64,000 bases of DNA from the NCBI RefSeq assembly GCF_023073715.1, contig NZ_JADPKA010000018.1, positions 124,001 through 188,000 on the forward strand, read 5' to 3'. A model generated the notes under the pieces. The model did not search any database, was not told the DNA's origin, and saw only the letters and a program-made list of their open reading frames with translations. Shown here piece after piece: positions 37,449 through 46,356 of this stretch (positions are counted from its first letter, which is position 1; each line of letters starts with the position of its first letter). The position numbers were made by a program, and so were the translations under genes. Source of the DNA: Bradyrhizobium sp. 164 (GTDB taxonomy: Bacteria > Pseudomonadota > Alphaproteobacteria > Rhizobiales > Xanthobacteraceae).

Positions 37449-39269
37449 CTAGTAACAGACCTCGGCATTGGCGTCGTTGCCGGGGCCGCCTCCGCCGCGA
37501 TATTCGAGATGGCAGCCGCGGTGGACCGGACGGCAGCCCCCGCTATTGCAGAACACCTGCCCGCCACCCTTAGCGCGACTGGCGCCAGCGGCGGCAGCAA
37601 TGCCGGCGGCAGCACCGTAACCGTCCGCTGCGCCAGCGCCGGCGGACTGGCGACGCTGCCGTGCAGGACGTTCATCACCGTCGTCGCGCTTCGCAAGCGC
37701 AGGCTTGGCCGGCTTGGCGGCACGCTTCTTCTCGCACTCATTGTCGTCGTTGACCGCATAGCCGTCACGACAGACGATCTTGGTGCATTTATCACCGTCG
37801 ACCTTGAAGCCGTGCTCACAGACCAGCGGGCAGACGCGCGACGGTTTCGACTTGACCGCATCGAGCGCATCGGTGCTCGCCACCTTCACGTCGAGCTTGG
37901 TGCCGGCATAACGGTTGAACTGCGACAGGGAGCGCTGCGAAGACGTATTCCAATTGCCGTCGGCCTGCCCGGAGAAGCAGCCGACGCGGCCGAGCTCGGA
38001 CTGCACCGTGCGAGTGAGATCAGCCGGTGCGGTGGCGGGGGTCAGCGAGGCAACGTTGGTGCCGGCCGGACCGGCCGTGCTGGCCGGCGCACCGCCGGGT
38101 GCCGCAGCGGCGAGGTTGACGCGCTGCTGCTCTGCCACGGCTGCCTGCTGCTGCGCCTGCTCCTTCGCTTTCTGGGCGGCAAGCTGCGCCTGCTCAGCGG
38201 CTTTCGCATCGGCTGCGGCTTTGGCCTGCGCATCCTTCTGCGCACCAAGGGCGGCGAGGCGGTCGCGCTCGGCCTCGGCCTGTTTCGCCTTCGCGATCGC
38301 CGCCGCATGGGCCTGCTCGGCACCGATCTTCTCGAGCTGGAGCTTGGCCAAGCTCGCATAGAAACCGTCGGGATGCTGGGCGAGGAAGGCATCCCACGCC
38401 GCCCTGTTGCCGAGCTGGAGCGCGAGCTCGTAATCGCGGCGGATATCGGCCTGCGGGTTCGCCACAGGTGCCGCCGGAGCCGCCGCCGTCATCTTCACCG
38501 GCACCAGCGGAACATCCTCGCCGCCAAGCGAGCCATAGACGAACGGCTCCTGCTTGTTGCCAGTCGACTTGAGCACGTCGTCGCGGACGAATCCGAAGGC
38601 GCGGCGGACGTCGAGGCCCGGTGTCGCCAGATGCTTGGACAGCGCGACCGTGAACGGGCTGTTAGCGCCGTCGCCGTCCTGCGCCGTGAAGCCGGCTTTG
38701 GCCGAATAGGCGATCAACGTGTTGGGACTGGTCGGCTCGACCTGGGCGAGGCCGCGGCCGATGCCGCGCGAAGCGATTGTGCGCTTCATCCTCTTGCCGA
38801 ACGGATTGTCGCGGCAGGCATCCAGGATCACCAGGCGGAGCTGCTTGGCGGGCTCGACTGCAACCAGGACGCGGTCGAGCGAGAGCGCCTCGTCGTAGAC
38901 GTCGGTGTCGCGCTCGAGCCTGGCGTCGACCGGGATCAGATAGTTCGACCCCTCGACCTCGATGCCATGACCGGCATAATAGACCACGGCGATATCGGCA
39001 TCGCGGGTCGCGTCCGCGAAGTCGCGGAGCACCCGCCGCGTGTCCAGCGCCGACAAATCGTGCCGGGAATCGACGATGTCGAAGCCGGCCTCCTTCAGCG
39101 TCTTGGCCATCACCGAACCGTCGTTGACCGGGTTGGCCAGCAACGGCGCATGCTGATAGGCCGAATTGGCGAGCACCAGCGCAACGCGCTTGCCGGCGAA
39201 AGCCGGATCAGTGCCAAACAGCAGCGCGAAGGCAAGGAGAAGCGGACAAAGTCTGAGCAAATTGCGCAT
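37449..39269 (-). CDS. Secreted caspase-like (C14) protein with Cys-rich C-terminus
   Basis: A 606-residue exported protein. Residues 1-25 (MRNLLRLCPLLLAFALLFGT...AFA) are a signal peptide. Residues ~26-255 form a caspase p20-like domain beginning KRVALVLANSAYQ, with the dyad His101 in YYAGHG and Cys152 in LDACRDNPF. A linker (about 280-310) precedes a long Ala/Lys/Gln/Glu-rich segment (310-390) likely to be helical or coiled. Next comes a ~50-residue segment (VQSELGRVGCFSGQADGNWN), typical of peptidoglycan-binding-like modules. Then a Cys-rich stretch (CPLVCEHG..CTKIVCRDG..) and a glycine-rich tail follow. Such periplasmic orthocaspases are common in rhizobia; their targets are not established. 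Confidence 0.88.
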   Translation of the reverse strand: MRNLLRLCPLLLAFALLFGTDPAFAGKRVALVLANSAYQHAPLLANPVNDGSVMAKTLKEAGFDIVDSRHDLSALDTRRVLRDFADATRDADIAVVYYAGHGIEVEGSNYLIPVDARLERDTDVYDEALSLDRVLVAVEPAKQLRLVILDACRDNPFGKRMKRTIASRGIGRGLAQVEPTSPNTLIAYSAKAGFTAQDGDGANSPFTVALSKHLATPGLDVRRAFGFVRDDVLKSTGNKQEPFVYGSLGGEDVPLVPVKMTAAAPAAPVANPQADIRRDYELALQLGNRAAWDAFLAQHPDGFYASLAKLQLEKIGAEQAHAAAIAKAKQAEAERDRLAALGAQKDAQAKAAADAKAAEQAQLAAQKAKEQAQQQAAVAEQQRVNLAAAAPGGAPASTAGPAGTNVASLTPATAPADLTRTVQSELGRVGCFSGQADGNWNTSSQRSLSQFNRYAGTKLDVKVASTDALDAVKSKPSRVCPLVCEHGFKVDGDKCTKIVCRDGYAVNDDNECEKKRAAKPAKPALAKRDDGDERPARQRRQSAGAGAADGYGAAAGIAAAAGASRAKGGGQVFCNSGGCRPVHRGCHLEYRGGGGPGNDANAEVCY

Positions 39270-39446
39270 GACACGACTTCCGAAATTCGGGCCGCTGGGC
39301 CCTTTGGGACCGCTTTAGCAGGATCCGCCACCGGCGCTTGTGATGGAGGTCACGAAGGCGGCGCCCGCAACCGGACGAAATACCCCTTTTGTTGGTCGCG
39401 CCAGCGCGGCCGTGGTTCGCCGGGAAGCAGATCGGGCCGGGTTCCC

Positions 39447-39878
39447 TCAGTCAACCCCGATATGCTCCCGATATTGCGGCAGGTCATCCGTGATCTCGTG
39501 CCAGGGCGCTTTCGAGCCCACGAAAATATGGGCGCTGGGCCGGATCGAGGGGGTGTCGATCAGAGCTCCCATAGCGACATGGGCCCATTTTCCCTCACGC
39601 ACCTGGGAATAGAGCAAGGAGCCACAATGGGCGCAATGCACATCGTGGGTGATATCGTCGCCGAAAATAGTCCGCTGGTCGCCGCCCCTGACGATGCGGA
39701 GCTTGTCTCGCGCGATACCGGCGAACGGCTTGAAGGCGGAGCCGGTGGTGCGGCGGCAGTTCGAGCAATGGCAGTTCATCGCATAAGAGAATTCGTCGGC
39801 CACCTCGAAGCGCACTGCACGGCAATAGCATTCGCCGATCAGGATACGAGCGTTCGAAATCTCTGATCCAGTCATCAT
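39447..39878 (-). CDS. GFA (CENP-V/glutathione-dependent formaldehyde-activating) family protein
   Basis: A 143-residue zinc-binding protein of the GFA/CENP-V fold. Cysteine pairs are visible in ECYCRAVRFEV, NCHCSNCRRTTGSAFKPF and VHCAHCGSLL, the standard spacing. The start at the first of two tandem ATGs (ending 39878) follows AAGGACATC. Members are annotated as formaldehyde-activating by similarity, but many have no proven enzymatic role, so that function should not be assumed. It is divergent from the NTF2-like gene, 92 bp away. Confidence 0.88.
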   Translation of the reverse strand: MMTGSEISNARILIGECYCRAVRFEVADEFSYAMNCHCSNCRRTTGSAFKPFAGIARDKLRIVRGGDQRTIFGDDITHDVHCAHCGSLLYSQVREGKWAHVAMGALIDTPSIRPSAHIFVGSKAPWHEITDDLPQYREHIGVD

Positions 39879-39970
39879 GATGTCCTTGCGCAAACGGTCT
39901 GGACATTCCATAGCGCATTTTGATGTGTACGACTAAGCTCGCCTCAAGCCATCATTCAAAGGGATGACCC

Positions 39971-40345
39971 ATGAGCCCAAATCGTTCAAGTCTCGAAGCC
40001 GTCGTGCAATCCTATTTTGACGGCCTCTATGAGGGCGACGCCGAAAAGCTCGGCGCCATTTTCCATCCCTCCGCCGACCTGCGCTGGGTCGAGAAGGGCG
40101 AATTGCAGGTGCTGACCGTGCCGGACTGGCTCGACCGCGTGCGCAAGCGTCCCTCCGGCAAGGCTGAAGGCAAGCCGCGAGAGGATTTCATCGTCACCAT
40201 CGACCGTTCTGACGACAAGACCGCCTTCGTCAAGGTCAGATGCCAGCTGCCGCCGCGCTATTTCACCGACTACCTGGTGGCGATGAAGCTCGCCGACGGT
40301 TGGCAGATTGTCTCGAAATCTTATCGATACGACCTGAGAGAGTGA
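39971..40345 (+). CDS. NTF2-like (SnoaL/lumazine-binding-type) protein
   Basis: A 124-residue NTF2-like cone fold. It opens with SLEAVVQSYFDGLYEGDAEKLGAIFHPSADLRWV (helix pair then first strand), continues through KPREDFIVTIDRSDDKTAFVKV and ends LADGWQIVSKSY, the usual final strands. The family includes small enzymes and ligand binders; nothing here picks one. The ATG at 39971 follows AAAGGGATGACCC. A palindromic repeat follows the gene. Confidence 0.8.
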   Translation: MSPNRSSLEAVVQSYFDGLYEGDAEKLGAIFHPSADLRWVEKGELQVLTVPDWLDRVRKRPSGKAEGKPREDFIVTIDRSDDKTAFVKVRCQLPPRYFTDYLVAMKLADGWQIVSKSYRYDLRE

Positions 40346-40396
40346 TGGGCTCAACCTTCCGCTGCCCGAAATCGGGCGCGCTCGTCTCCCATTCTC

Positions 40397-40460
40397 CATC
40401 ATTGCGAGTGAAGCGAGGCAATCCAGAATCCCTCCGCTTCGCTCCGCTCGCAACGACAAT
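40397..40460. repeat. Palindromic intergenic repeat, family B copy 1
   Basis: It begins catcattgcgagtgaagcgag, continues gcaatccagaatccctccgc and ends ttcgctccgctcgcaacgac, so the outer arms are inverted. Longer copies occur at 43033-43112 and 61854-61938. Confidence 0.7.
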
Positions 40461-40510
40461 GCGGATAGAGTGCGCCGCATCCCCCATCTTCATTCGCGCG
40501 AAAGTCCCCC

Positions 40511-41368
40511 ATGCTGCTCGACCGCCGCTCCCTGCTTGCCTCGCTGTGCTGGATGGCCGCATCTCCTGCGCTGGCCGCGGATGCGCCGCCTGAACTCGAA
40601 ACATACGAACGCGAGAGCGTCGGGCGGATTGGCGTCTATGCGGAAAATCTCGCGACCGGCGCCAAACTCGCTTGGCGCGCCGACGAGCGGTTTGTCATGT
40701 GCTCGACATTCAAGGCCTCGCTCGCGGCCTGTGTGCTGGCGCGGGTCGACCGCGGCGAGGAACAGCTTGCCGCCATGATTCCCTACGGCCAGGACGACCT
40801 CTTGGAATACGCGCCGGTCGCGAAGCAAAATCTGGCGGCCGGCGCAATGTCGGTCACCGAGATGTGCAAGGCGATCGTCGAGCTCAGCGACAACACTTGC
40901 GCCAATCTGCTGCTGGCGCGGATCGGCGGGCCGACCGCGCTCACCGCGTTCTGGCGATCAATCGGCGATACCACCTCGCGGCTCGACCACAACGAGCCCG
41001 AGCTCAACCGCTCCCAGCCGGGCGATCCCCGGGACACGACGACGCCGGCGGCGATGGCCGGGAACCTGCGCCGCATGATGCTGGGCGGAGCATTGTTGCC
41101 GGCCTCGCGCGCGCAGCTCACCGAATGGATGGTGAACTGCAAGACCGGTGCGAACCGGCTGCGCGGTGGCCTGCCCGCAGGCTGGAAGATCGGCGACAAG
41201 ACCGGCTACAATGGCAAGGACGCAGCGGGCGACATCGCGGTGGCTTGGCCGAAGCCCGACACGCCGATCCTGCTTACGGCCTACGTCCAAGGCGGCACGC
41301 CGACTGCCGCACAGATCGCGGCGGCTTTCGCGCGGATCGGCCGGATGGTGGCCGAGCGGCTGGCGTGA
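40511..41368 (+). CDS. Class A beta-lactamase
   Basis: A 285-residue serine beta-lactamase exported to the periplasm. The N-terminus MLLDRRSLLASLCWMAASPALA is a signal peptide with a twin-arginine-like DRRSLL. All class A motifs are present: Ser65-T-F-Lys68 (Ambler S70-x-x-K73), S126-D-N128 (S130-D-N), E162-P-E-L-N166 (E166 to N170) and K230-T-G232 (K234-T-G). A Cys precedes the catalytic Ser (C64), but the Cys that pairs with it in known carbapenemases is not seen near KTG (the sequence there is KTGYNG). It is a chromosomal gene with no adjacent AmpR-type regulator. Substrate range cannot be read from sequence. Confidence 0.94.
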   Translation: MLLDRRSLLASLCWMAASPALAADAPPELETYERESVGRIGVYAENLATGAKLAWRADERFVMCSTFKASLAACVLARVDRGEEQLAAMIPYGQDDLLEYAPVAKQNLAAGAMSVTEMCKAIVELSDNTCANLLLARIGGPTALTAFWRSIGDTTSRLDHNEPELNRSQPGDPRDTTTPAAMAGNLRRMMLGGALLPASRAQLTEWMVNCKTGANRLRGGLPAGWKIGDKTGYNGKDAAGDIAVAWPKPDTPILLTAYVQGGTPTAAQIAAAFARIGRMVAERLA

Positions 41369-41416
41369 GCCGCGCGCATTGACGTTGCCGCCGCTTCCGG
41401 GTCAAGACAGGCCATC

Positions 41417-43024
41417 ATGGAAGCGAAGTTTCAGACCTTTCTCATCCTGCTGGCCGTGCTGGCAGGCGTGGCGCTGGCCGCACGCCGCTTCAACGTCGCC
41501 CCTGCCATCCTGCTGATGTTGGCCGGGGTCGGCCTCGCCTTCGTGCCGGGCATGCCGTCGGTTGAACTGCCGCCGGAACTGGTGCTGCTGATGGTGCTGC
41601 CACCGCTGATCTACTCGGCAAGCGTCGCTATGAGCTGGCGCGAGTTCAGGAAGAATTTGCGCCCGATCGTGCTGCTCGCGGTCGGCGCGGTGATCTTCAC
41701 TGCGGCAATGGTGGCGGCCGCCACGCATTACATGATCGGCCTGCCCTGGACCGTTGCCTTCCTGTTGGGGGCCATCGTCGCGCCGCCCGACGTGGTGGCG
41801 CCGCTCGCCATCGCACGCCGGCTGCACATGCCGCGGCGAATCCTGGTCGTGCTCGAGGGCGAAGGGCTCGCCAACGACGCCACCGCGCTGATCCTGTACC
41901 GCTTTGCGCTCGCTGCAATCATGGTCGGCCATTTCTCGCTGCCACTGGCGGCCGGCGAATTCCTCCTCATCATCGCCGGCGAGATCGCCTTCGGCATCGG
42001 CGTGGGGTGGCTTTCCCTGCGTCTCCGCAAATGGTCGGGGGATCCGCAGGTCGAGCTCACGCTGTCGCTGATCACGCCTTACGTCTCCTATTGGCTGCCC
42101 GAACATGTTGGCGGCTCCGGCGTGATCGCGACGGTCGCCTGCGGCCTTTATGTGAGCTGGAACGGCCCGCTGCTGATTTCTTCCGCGACGCGCCTGCAGG
42201 GCATCTTCTTCTGGGACCTCGTGATCTATTTGATCGAAGGCCTCTTGTTCCTGCTCACCGGCTTTCAGATGCGCGCGCTGTACGAGAAGTCGAAGGCCTT
42301 TCCGCTCGACGACATCGTGATCGCGACCGCCGTGGTCCTGGTGATCGTCGTCATTGCGCGCTTCGCCTGGCTCTATCCCGCGACCTATCTACCGCGGATG
42401 TTCAGCAAATCGCTGCGCGAGCGCGATCCGTCGCCGCCCTGGCAATGGGTGTTCACGCTCGCCTTCACCGGCGTGCGCGGCGCGGTGTCGCTGGCGGCTG
42501 CGCTGGCGCTGCCGTTCACCCTGCCGAGCGGCGAGGCGTTCCCATATCGCGACCTGATCCTGTTCGTCGCTTTCGGCGTCATCTTCATCACCCTGATCGG
42601 TGTCGGCCTGACGCTGCCGCCGGTGGTGCGCTGGCTCGGCGTCGCCGAGGCCGGCCGCAACGAGCATGTCGGCGAGCATGAGGCCGAGATCGCCGCGCGT
42701 CGTCAGGCTCTCGAGGCAGCACTCAAATCGCTCGACGCGCTGACAGCGGAGAAGGAGGTGTCCGACGAGGTGATGCGGCTCCTCCGTGCTCGCCACGAGA
42801 TCCGCATCAGCCAGCTTCCGGATTTGCTCGATCCTACGCACCACGACGTCTCCGCCGCCGGCATCGCGTTGACCCGGGAGCTGATCGTCGCCGAGCGCAA
42901 ATTCATCCACGACCTGCTGCGCGACGGCCAAATCACCGACGAGACAAGGCGAAGGATCGAGCGCGACCTGGACCTTGAGGAGGCGAGTTTGGCGAATCGG
43001 GAGTATCGGGGCGCGCCGCTGTAG
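41417..43024 (+). CDS. CPA1 family Na+/H+ antiporter
   Basis: A 535-residue monovalent cation:proton antiporter with about 12 membrane segments in the first 410 residues. Typical motifs are VLPPLIYSASVAM, FLLGAIVAPPDVVAPLAI, LEGEGLANDATALILYRFAL (with the conserved acidic N-D pair) and GVRGAVSLAAALALPF. The C-terminal ~120 residues are hydrophilic, with long helices, and are likely regulatory. The ATG at 41417 lies 48 bp after the beta-lactamase stop, so the two may share a transcript. The gene converges with the amidase gene. Confidence 0.93.
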   Translation: MEAKFQTFLILLAVLAGVALAARRFNVAPAILLMLAGVGLAFVPGMPSVELPPELVLLMVLPPLIYSASVAMSWREFRKNLRPIVLLAVGAVIFTAAMVAAATHYMIGLPWTVAFLLGAIVAPPDVVAPLAIARRLHMPRRILVVLEGEGLANDATALILYRFALAAIMVGHFSLPLAAGEFLLIIAGEIAFGIGVGWLSLRLRKWSGDPQVELTLSLITPYVSYWLPEHVGGSGVIATVACGLYVSWNGPLLISSATRLQGIFFWDLVIYLIEGLLFLLTGFQMRALYEKSKAFPLDDIVIATAVVLVIVVIARFAWLYPATYLPRMFSKSLRERDPSPPWQWVFTLAFTGVRGAVSLAAALALPFTLPSGEAFPYRDLILFVAFGVIFITLIGVGLTLPPVVRWLGVAEAGRNEHVGEHEAEIAARRQALEAALKSLDALTAEKEVSDEVMRLLRARHEIRISQLPDLLDPTHHDVSAAGIALTRELIVAERKFIHDLLRDGQITDETRRRIERDLDLEEASLANREYRGAPL

Positions 43025-43032
43025 CTTCCCGC

Positions 43033-43112
43033 CGTCATTGCGAGCGCACCGAAGCAATCCAGACTCTTTCCACCGCGGCCGCCTGGACTGCCTCGTTGCG
43101 CTCGCAATGACA
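43033..43112. repeat. Palindromic intergenic repeat, family B copy 2
   Basis: An 80-bp element with outer arms gtcattgcgagcgca / tgcgctcgcaatgac and inner arms tccag / ctgga. It lies between the convergent antiporter and amidase genes. Confidence 0.8.
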
Positions 43113-43134
43113 GTTGTTTGAACGAACAGGCAGT

Positions 43135-43944
43135 CTATCGCCTCTCGCAGAACTCCCTCATCGCAGCCGCAACGGCCCCCGCGACCGCGTCCTGCCGCTC
43201 CGACGAATTCATCTCCATCTCCTCGTCGCGGTTGATGATCGAGCCGGCCTCGAGCAGCACCGCGGCGCTTCTCGTCCGCGAGAGCACGACGAGCCCGTCG
43301 TAGCGATAGACGCCGACGTCCTTGTCGAGCAGCTGGCGCCGGTAGTGGCCCATCACTGGAAGGGTGTATTGCCTCGCATAGTGCAGGCCCTGCTCTTTCA
43401 GCTGCCTGCCGATCATCCGTGCCAGCAACAGGCTGGTGGCGAAGTGCGGATTCTGGTGCGACACGAACAGCGAGTGGCCCGAAAAGCGGTCGCTGAAATA
43501 GCTGTTTGCGCCATCGAATTCCCAGGTCTCGAGCAGCTTGTCCGGCACCGAATCGTGATGGACCGACAGGAACAGATCGGCGCGGCCGTCATTCGCGGCA
43601 CTAACACGCTTGAACAGGCTCGCTCTCGCCTTGCCGTTCGTCACGAGCAGGCGGGTTGCGGCAAAACCTTCGGATTTGAGTCTTGCGGTGATGAGACTTG
43701 CGAGACGCAAGTTGAAGCCGAACTCCGGATCATTGCGCGCGCTCAATGCGCCGTAGGCGTCTGGGGTGTGCCCGACATCCACGACGATGCGGAATTTCGC
43801 CATCTCGCATTTGGCCGGCGACGGCTTCGGCCTGGGTCTCGCGATCTTTCGCGTAGCAGCAGCCTCGCCGACGTCGACAAGCGCGAGCGGCGACAGCAGG
43901 ATCGAGGCGATGAGCCCGGCGATGATGCTGCGCGACTGCCCCAA
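43135..43944 (-). CDS. N-acetylmuramoyl-L-alanine amidase (Amidase_3, AmiC-like)
   Basis: A 269-residue exported zinc amidase that would cut the bond between N-acetylmuramic acid and the stem peptide. Residues ~7-28 are a signal peptide. Metal and catalytic residues are recognisable in RIVVDVGHTPDAYGA (His), NDPEFGFN (Glu), LFLSVHHDS (His) and VLLEAGSIIN (catalytic Glu). The only start compatible with the signal peptide is a TTG at 43944, with GGAG seven bases upstream, two codons after the Rieske oxygenase stop and in the same frame. It is therefore translated from the oxygenase transcript, an odd functional pairing. Confidence 0.86.
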   Translation of the reverse strand: MGQSRSIIAGLIASILLSPLALVDVGEAAATRKIARPRPKPSPAKCEMAKFRIVVDVGHTPDAYGALSARNDPEFGFNLRLASLITARLKSEGFAATRLLVTNGKARASLFKRVSAANDGRADLFLSVHHDSVPDKLLETWEFDGANSYFSDRFSGHSLFVSHQNPHFATSLLLARMIGRQLKEQGLHYARQYTLPVMGHYRRQLLDKDVGVYRYDGLVVLSRTRSAAVLLEAGSIINRDEEMEMNSSERQDAVAGAVAAAMREFCERR

Positions 43945-43947
43945 GCT

Positions 43948-45285
43948 CTACTCCGCTGCCGCGATCCGCGGGCGGCCGACGAAGCCCGCGACATCACCGA
44001 AACGTTCCAGCATCACCGCGGGCAGGTCCTTGGTCTTGCTGGTGACGCAGGCGCCGGAGCGCACCGCGTAGCGATCCTGGTGCGCCGCCTGCGGCGGCGG
44101 CTCGCCGTGCTGGAGCGCCCGCGCCAGATCCATGACGGTTTTGCGGAAATGCATGATGCCGAGATCGGTCGGGCCGAGATGCTCGCGGGTGCGGTCGGCG
44201 ATCGGCCCCTGGCTGTCCTGCACGGCAGCGTCCTGCTCGGAGACGCCCTTGATGCCGGTGTAGCTCCTGGTCTTCTGGAGCTTGCGGTCGATCAAATAGT
44301 CGTTGCCCTTGTGGCGGAGCGGCACGTAATTGTCGTCGACCTCCGCGATCACGCCATTACCGCGATCAAAAGCGTCGCGCTCGGCTTGCGTCAACGGACG
44401 CTCCGGATTCCAGGCATAGGTGTAGATCCAGCAATTGGTGTCGGTCACAGGCACGAAGGTCTGGCCAAAGATATTCTCGCCCGGCATCGCGCTCGGCGCA
44501 TAGGCGTGGAACGGCATCAGGAATTGCGCGATGCGCCAGTAGATGTTGTCGCCGCCGGTCAGCCGGCCACCGGCGATGGTCAGCCCCGCCTCGTGGGAGC
44601 TGACTTTGATGATCGGGCGCGGGTCCTCGGCGATCCAGCGCATATGGTCCGTGTTCACGCGGGTGAGCGGATTCACAAAATGCCTCTTGATGTCCAGAAT
44701 CTCGTTCTCTTCCTTGTCGAAGGAGAGATGGGCGAAGGTGAAATGCGCGGTGTCGATCGAGCCTTCGAGCGCCTGCACCCAGTTGCAATCCTGCCACTTC
44801 TTGCTGACGTAGCGATGCGAAGCCGGCAGCAGCGCCAGCTCGAGATCGGGCAGCTCGGGCATCGCTTCGGCCGGGCCCATATAGGCCCAGATCATCTCGC
44901 CCCATTCGCGGACCGGATAGGATTTGATGCGGATCAGATCCTTGGCGTTGAGATCGGGATAGGAGGTCGGCATGTCGACGCAACGTCCGTCGGTGTCGAA
45001 CTTCCAGCCATGATAGACGCAGCGGATGCCGCATTCCTCATTGCGCCCGAGCCAGAGATTGGCGCCGCGATGCGGGCAATATTGGTCGATGACACCGACG
45101 ACGCCGTTTGAGTCGCGAAAGGCGAGCAGCTCCTCGCCGAGCACGATGATCTTCTTCGGCTCGCCGTCAGGCTCGGGGAGCTCTTCAGAGAGCAGGACGG
45201 GAATCCAGAAGCGGCGCAGCAGCTCGCCCATGCCCGTTCCGGGGCCGGACTCGGTCAGGAACTTGTTGTCCTCGGCGCGGAGCAT
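43948..45285 (-). CDS. Rieske non-heme iron aromatic ring-hydroxylating oxygenase, alpha subunit
   Basis: A 445-residue oxygenase of the phthalate/vanillate-type (PDR) group. The Rieske cluster ligands are C70-P-H72 and C89-V-Y-H92 in CPHRGANLW and IRCVYHGWKFD. The catalytic domain carries a LEGSIDTAHFTFAHLSFD segment with the mononuclear-iron histidines. Such enzymes hydroxylate or demethylate aromatic acids and need a reductase, which is not in this window. The ATG ending at 45285 (MLRAEDNKFL) is a normal family start, with GAGGAT just upstream. The TauD-type dioxygenase is next upstream on the same strand after a repeat. Confidence 0.93.
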   Translation of the reverse strand: MLRAEDNKFLTESGPGTGMGELLRRFWIPVLLSEELPEPDGEPKKIIVLGEELLAFRDSNGVVGVIDQYCPHRGANLWLGRNEECGIRCVYHGWKFDTDGRCVDMPTSYPDLNAKDLIRIKSYPVREWGEMIWAYMGPAEAMPELPDLELALLPASHRYVSKKWQDCNWVQALEGSIDTAHFTFAHLSFDKEENEILDIKRHFVNPLTRVNTDHMRWIAEDPRPIIKVSSHEAGLTIAGGRLTGGDNIYWRIAQFLMPFHAYAPSAMPGENIFGQTFVPVTDTNCWIYTYAWNPERPLTQAERDAFDRGNGVIAEVDDNYVPLRHKGNDYLIDRKLQKTRSYTGIKGVSEQDAAVQDSQGPIADRTREHLGPTDLGIMHFRKTVMDLARALQHGEPPPQAAHQDRYAVRSGACVTSKTKDLPAVMLERFGDVAGFVGRPRIAAAE

Positions 45286-45357
45286 GTGATCCTCCCGATT
45301 TGTTTTCGGGAAGATTGGCGCGAGAGCGCAAGGGCGTCAACGCAAGATAGCGCCCCT

Positions 45358-45457
45358 GTCCCGGACGTGGCGCGCCATGAAATGCCGCGACGCAGAGCCG
45401 GGCCATCGCTGCCACCTAGGGCCCCGCTCTACCGCGCTGCGCTGCGTCCGGGCACGA
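45358..45457. repeat. Palindromic intergenic repeat, family C copy 2
   Basis: The outer arms gtcccggacg and cgtccgggcac are inverted, with cgacgcagagccggg and a gctgcgctgcgtcc stretch inside. It lies between the TauD-type and Rieske genes. Confidence 0.65.
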
Positions 45458-45459
45458 GC

Positions 45460-46356
45460 TTACACCGGCCGCTCACCCTTCACCGTCACGCGCGTGCCCG
45501 AGCGCGTATGCGGCCAGTAATCCCACATCGCGCGGTGCTGGGTGCAGCGGTTGTCCCAGAACGCGATGGCGTTCTCGGTCCAGCGGAAGCGGCATTGGAA
45601 CAGCGGATTTTCGGCGTGCTGATAGAGATAGGCGAGCATCGCGTCGCTCTCGTCGCGCGGGATGCCGTTGATGTGGCGGGTGAAGCCGCGGTTGACATAG
45701 AGCGCCTTCCTGCCGGTGACCGGATGCGTTCGCACCACGGGATGCTCGGCGTGCGGATAAGAGGGGCGGTCCGCGACGCCGTAATTGGCGTAGAGTCCAC
45801 GATAAATCGGCTCGCCGTCATGCAGCGCAGTGAGCCCGTCGAGATAGACCTTCATGCGATCGGACAGCGCCTCATAGGCTGCATACATGTTGGCGAACAG
45901 CGTGTCGCCACCGCGCGGCGGACATTGCTTAATGTAGAGGATCGAGCCCATCGGCGGCTCGAGATCGCAGGACACATCCGAATGCCAACCCTCGCCATTG
46001 GCACGCGGCGAGTTCTTGTCGGCATAGATTTTCATCAGCGCCGGGTCTTCATCCTCATGCGGCGCAGCGGGATGAAAATGCAGCTCGCCAAACTTGCGGC
46101 CGAAGGCGAGATGCTGTTTTGGCGTGATGTGCTGATCGCGAAAGAAGATCACGAGGTTTTCGGCAAGCGCGCGGTGGATCTCGTCCATCTGCCGGTTGGA
46201 GCGGGTGTCGCCCTCGACGAGCCTGCCGATGTCGACGCCGGAGATTTCCGCGCCGATGATCGGGGTGAGCTTTTCAACCGCGATGGTCTCGTAGGGAGCA
46301 CCGTCTTCGGCGGTGTGGCGATAGCGCGGACCCTGCTTGCCGGCGAGTGAGCTCAT
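45460..46356 (-). CDS. TauD/TfdA family Fe(II)/2-oxoglutarate dioxygenase
   Basis: A 298-residue 2-oxoglutarate-dependent dioxygenase. The iron triad is visible as His and Asp in GEGWHSDVSC and the distal His in CTQHRAMWDY. The 2-oxoglutarate-binding Arg lies in TRSGTRVTVKG near the C-terminus. Relatives oxidise taurine, alkyl sulfates or phenoxyacetates. The start was set at the ATG ending at 46356 (MSSLAGKQG) with GGGAG upstream; the open frame continues 75 codons further without family similarity. Substrate is unknown; the gene shares its strand with the Rieske oxygenase. Confidence 0.92.
   Translation of the reverse strand: MSSLAGKQGPRYRHTAEDGAPYETIAVEKLTPIIGAEISGVDIGRLVEGDTRSNRQMDEIHRALAENLVIFFRDQHITPKQHLAFGRKFGELHFHPAAPHEDEDPALMKIYADKNSPRANGEGWHSDVSCDLEPPMGSILYIKQCPPRGGDTLFANMYAAYEALSDRMKVYLDGLTALHDGEPIYRGLYANYGVADRPSYPHAEHPVVRTHPVTGRKALYVNRGFTRHINGIPRDESDAMLAYLYQHAENPLFQCRFRWTENAIAFWDNRCTQHRAMWDYWPHTRSGTRVTVKGERPV

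Noticed and set aside
37509..39866. A very long open frame (785 codons) on the plus strand opposite the caspase-like gene
   Set aside because: It is the mirror of a GC-rich real gene, with low-complexity Arg/Leu/Gly-rich translation and no recognisable motif; the minus-strand protein has a signal peptide and catalytic dyad.
40511..41368. Class A beta-lactamase as a carbapenemase
   Set aside because: The Cys before the catalytic Ser is present, but the partner Cys just after the KTG motif is not (KTGYNG), so the disulfide hallmark is missing.
43114..45111. Plus-strand frame of 665 codons opposite the amidase and Rieske genes
   Set aside because: It spans two well-defined minus-strand genes and their junction and shows no domain of its own.
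43135..45285. Rieske oxygenase-amidase fusion by stop-codon readthrough
   Set aside because: The amidase begins with a signal peptide and has its own GGAG ribosome binding site, which would make no sense within a cytosolic fusion.
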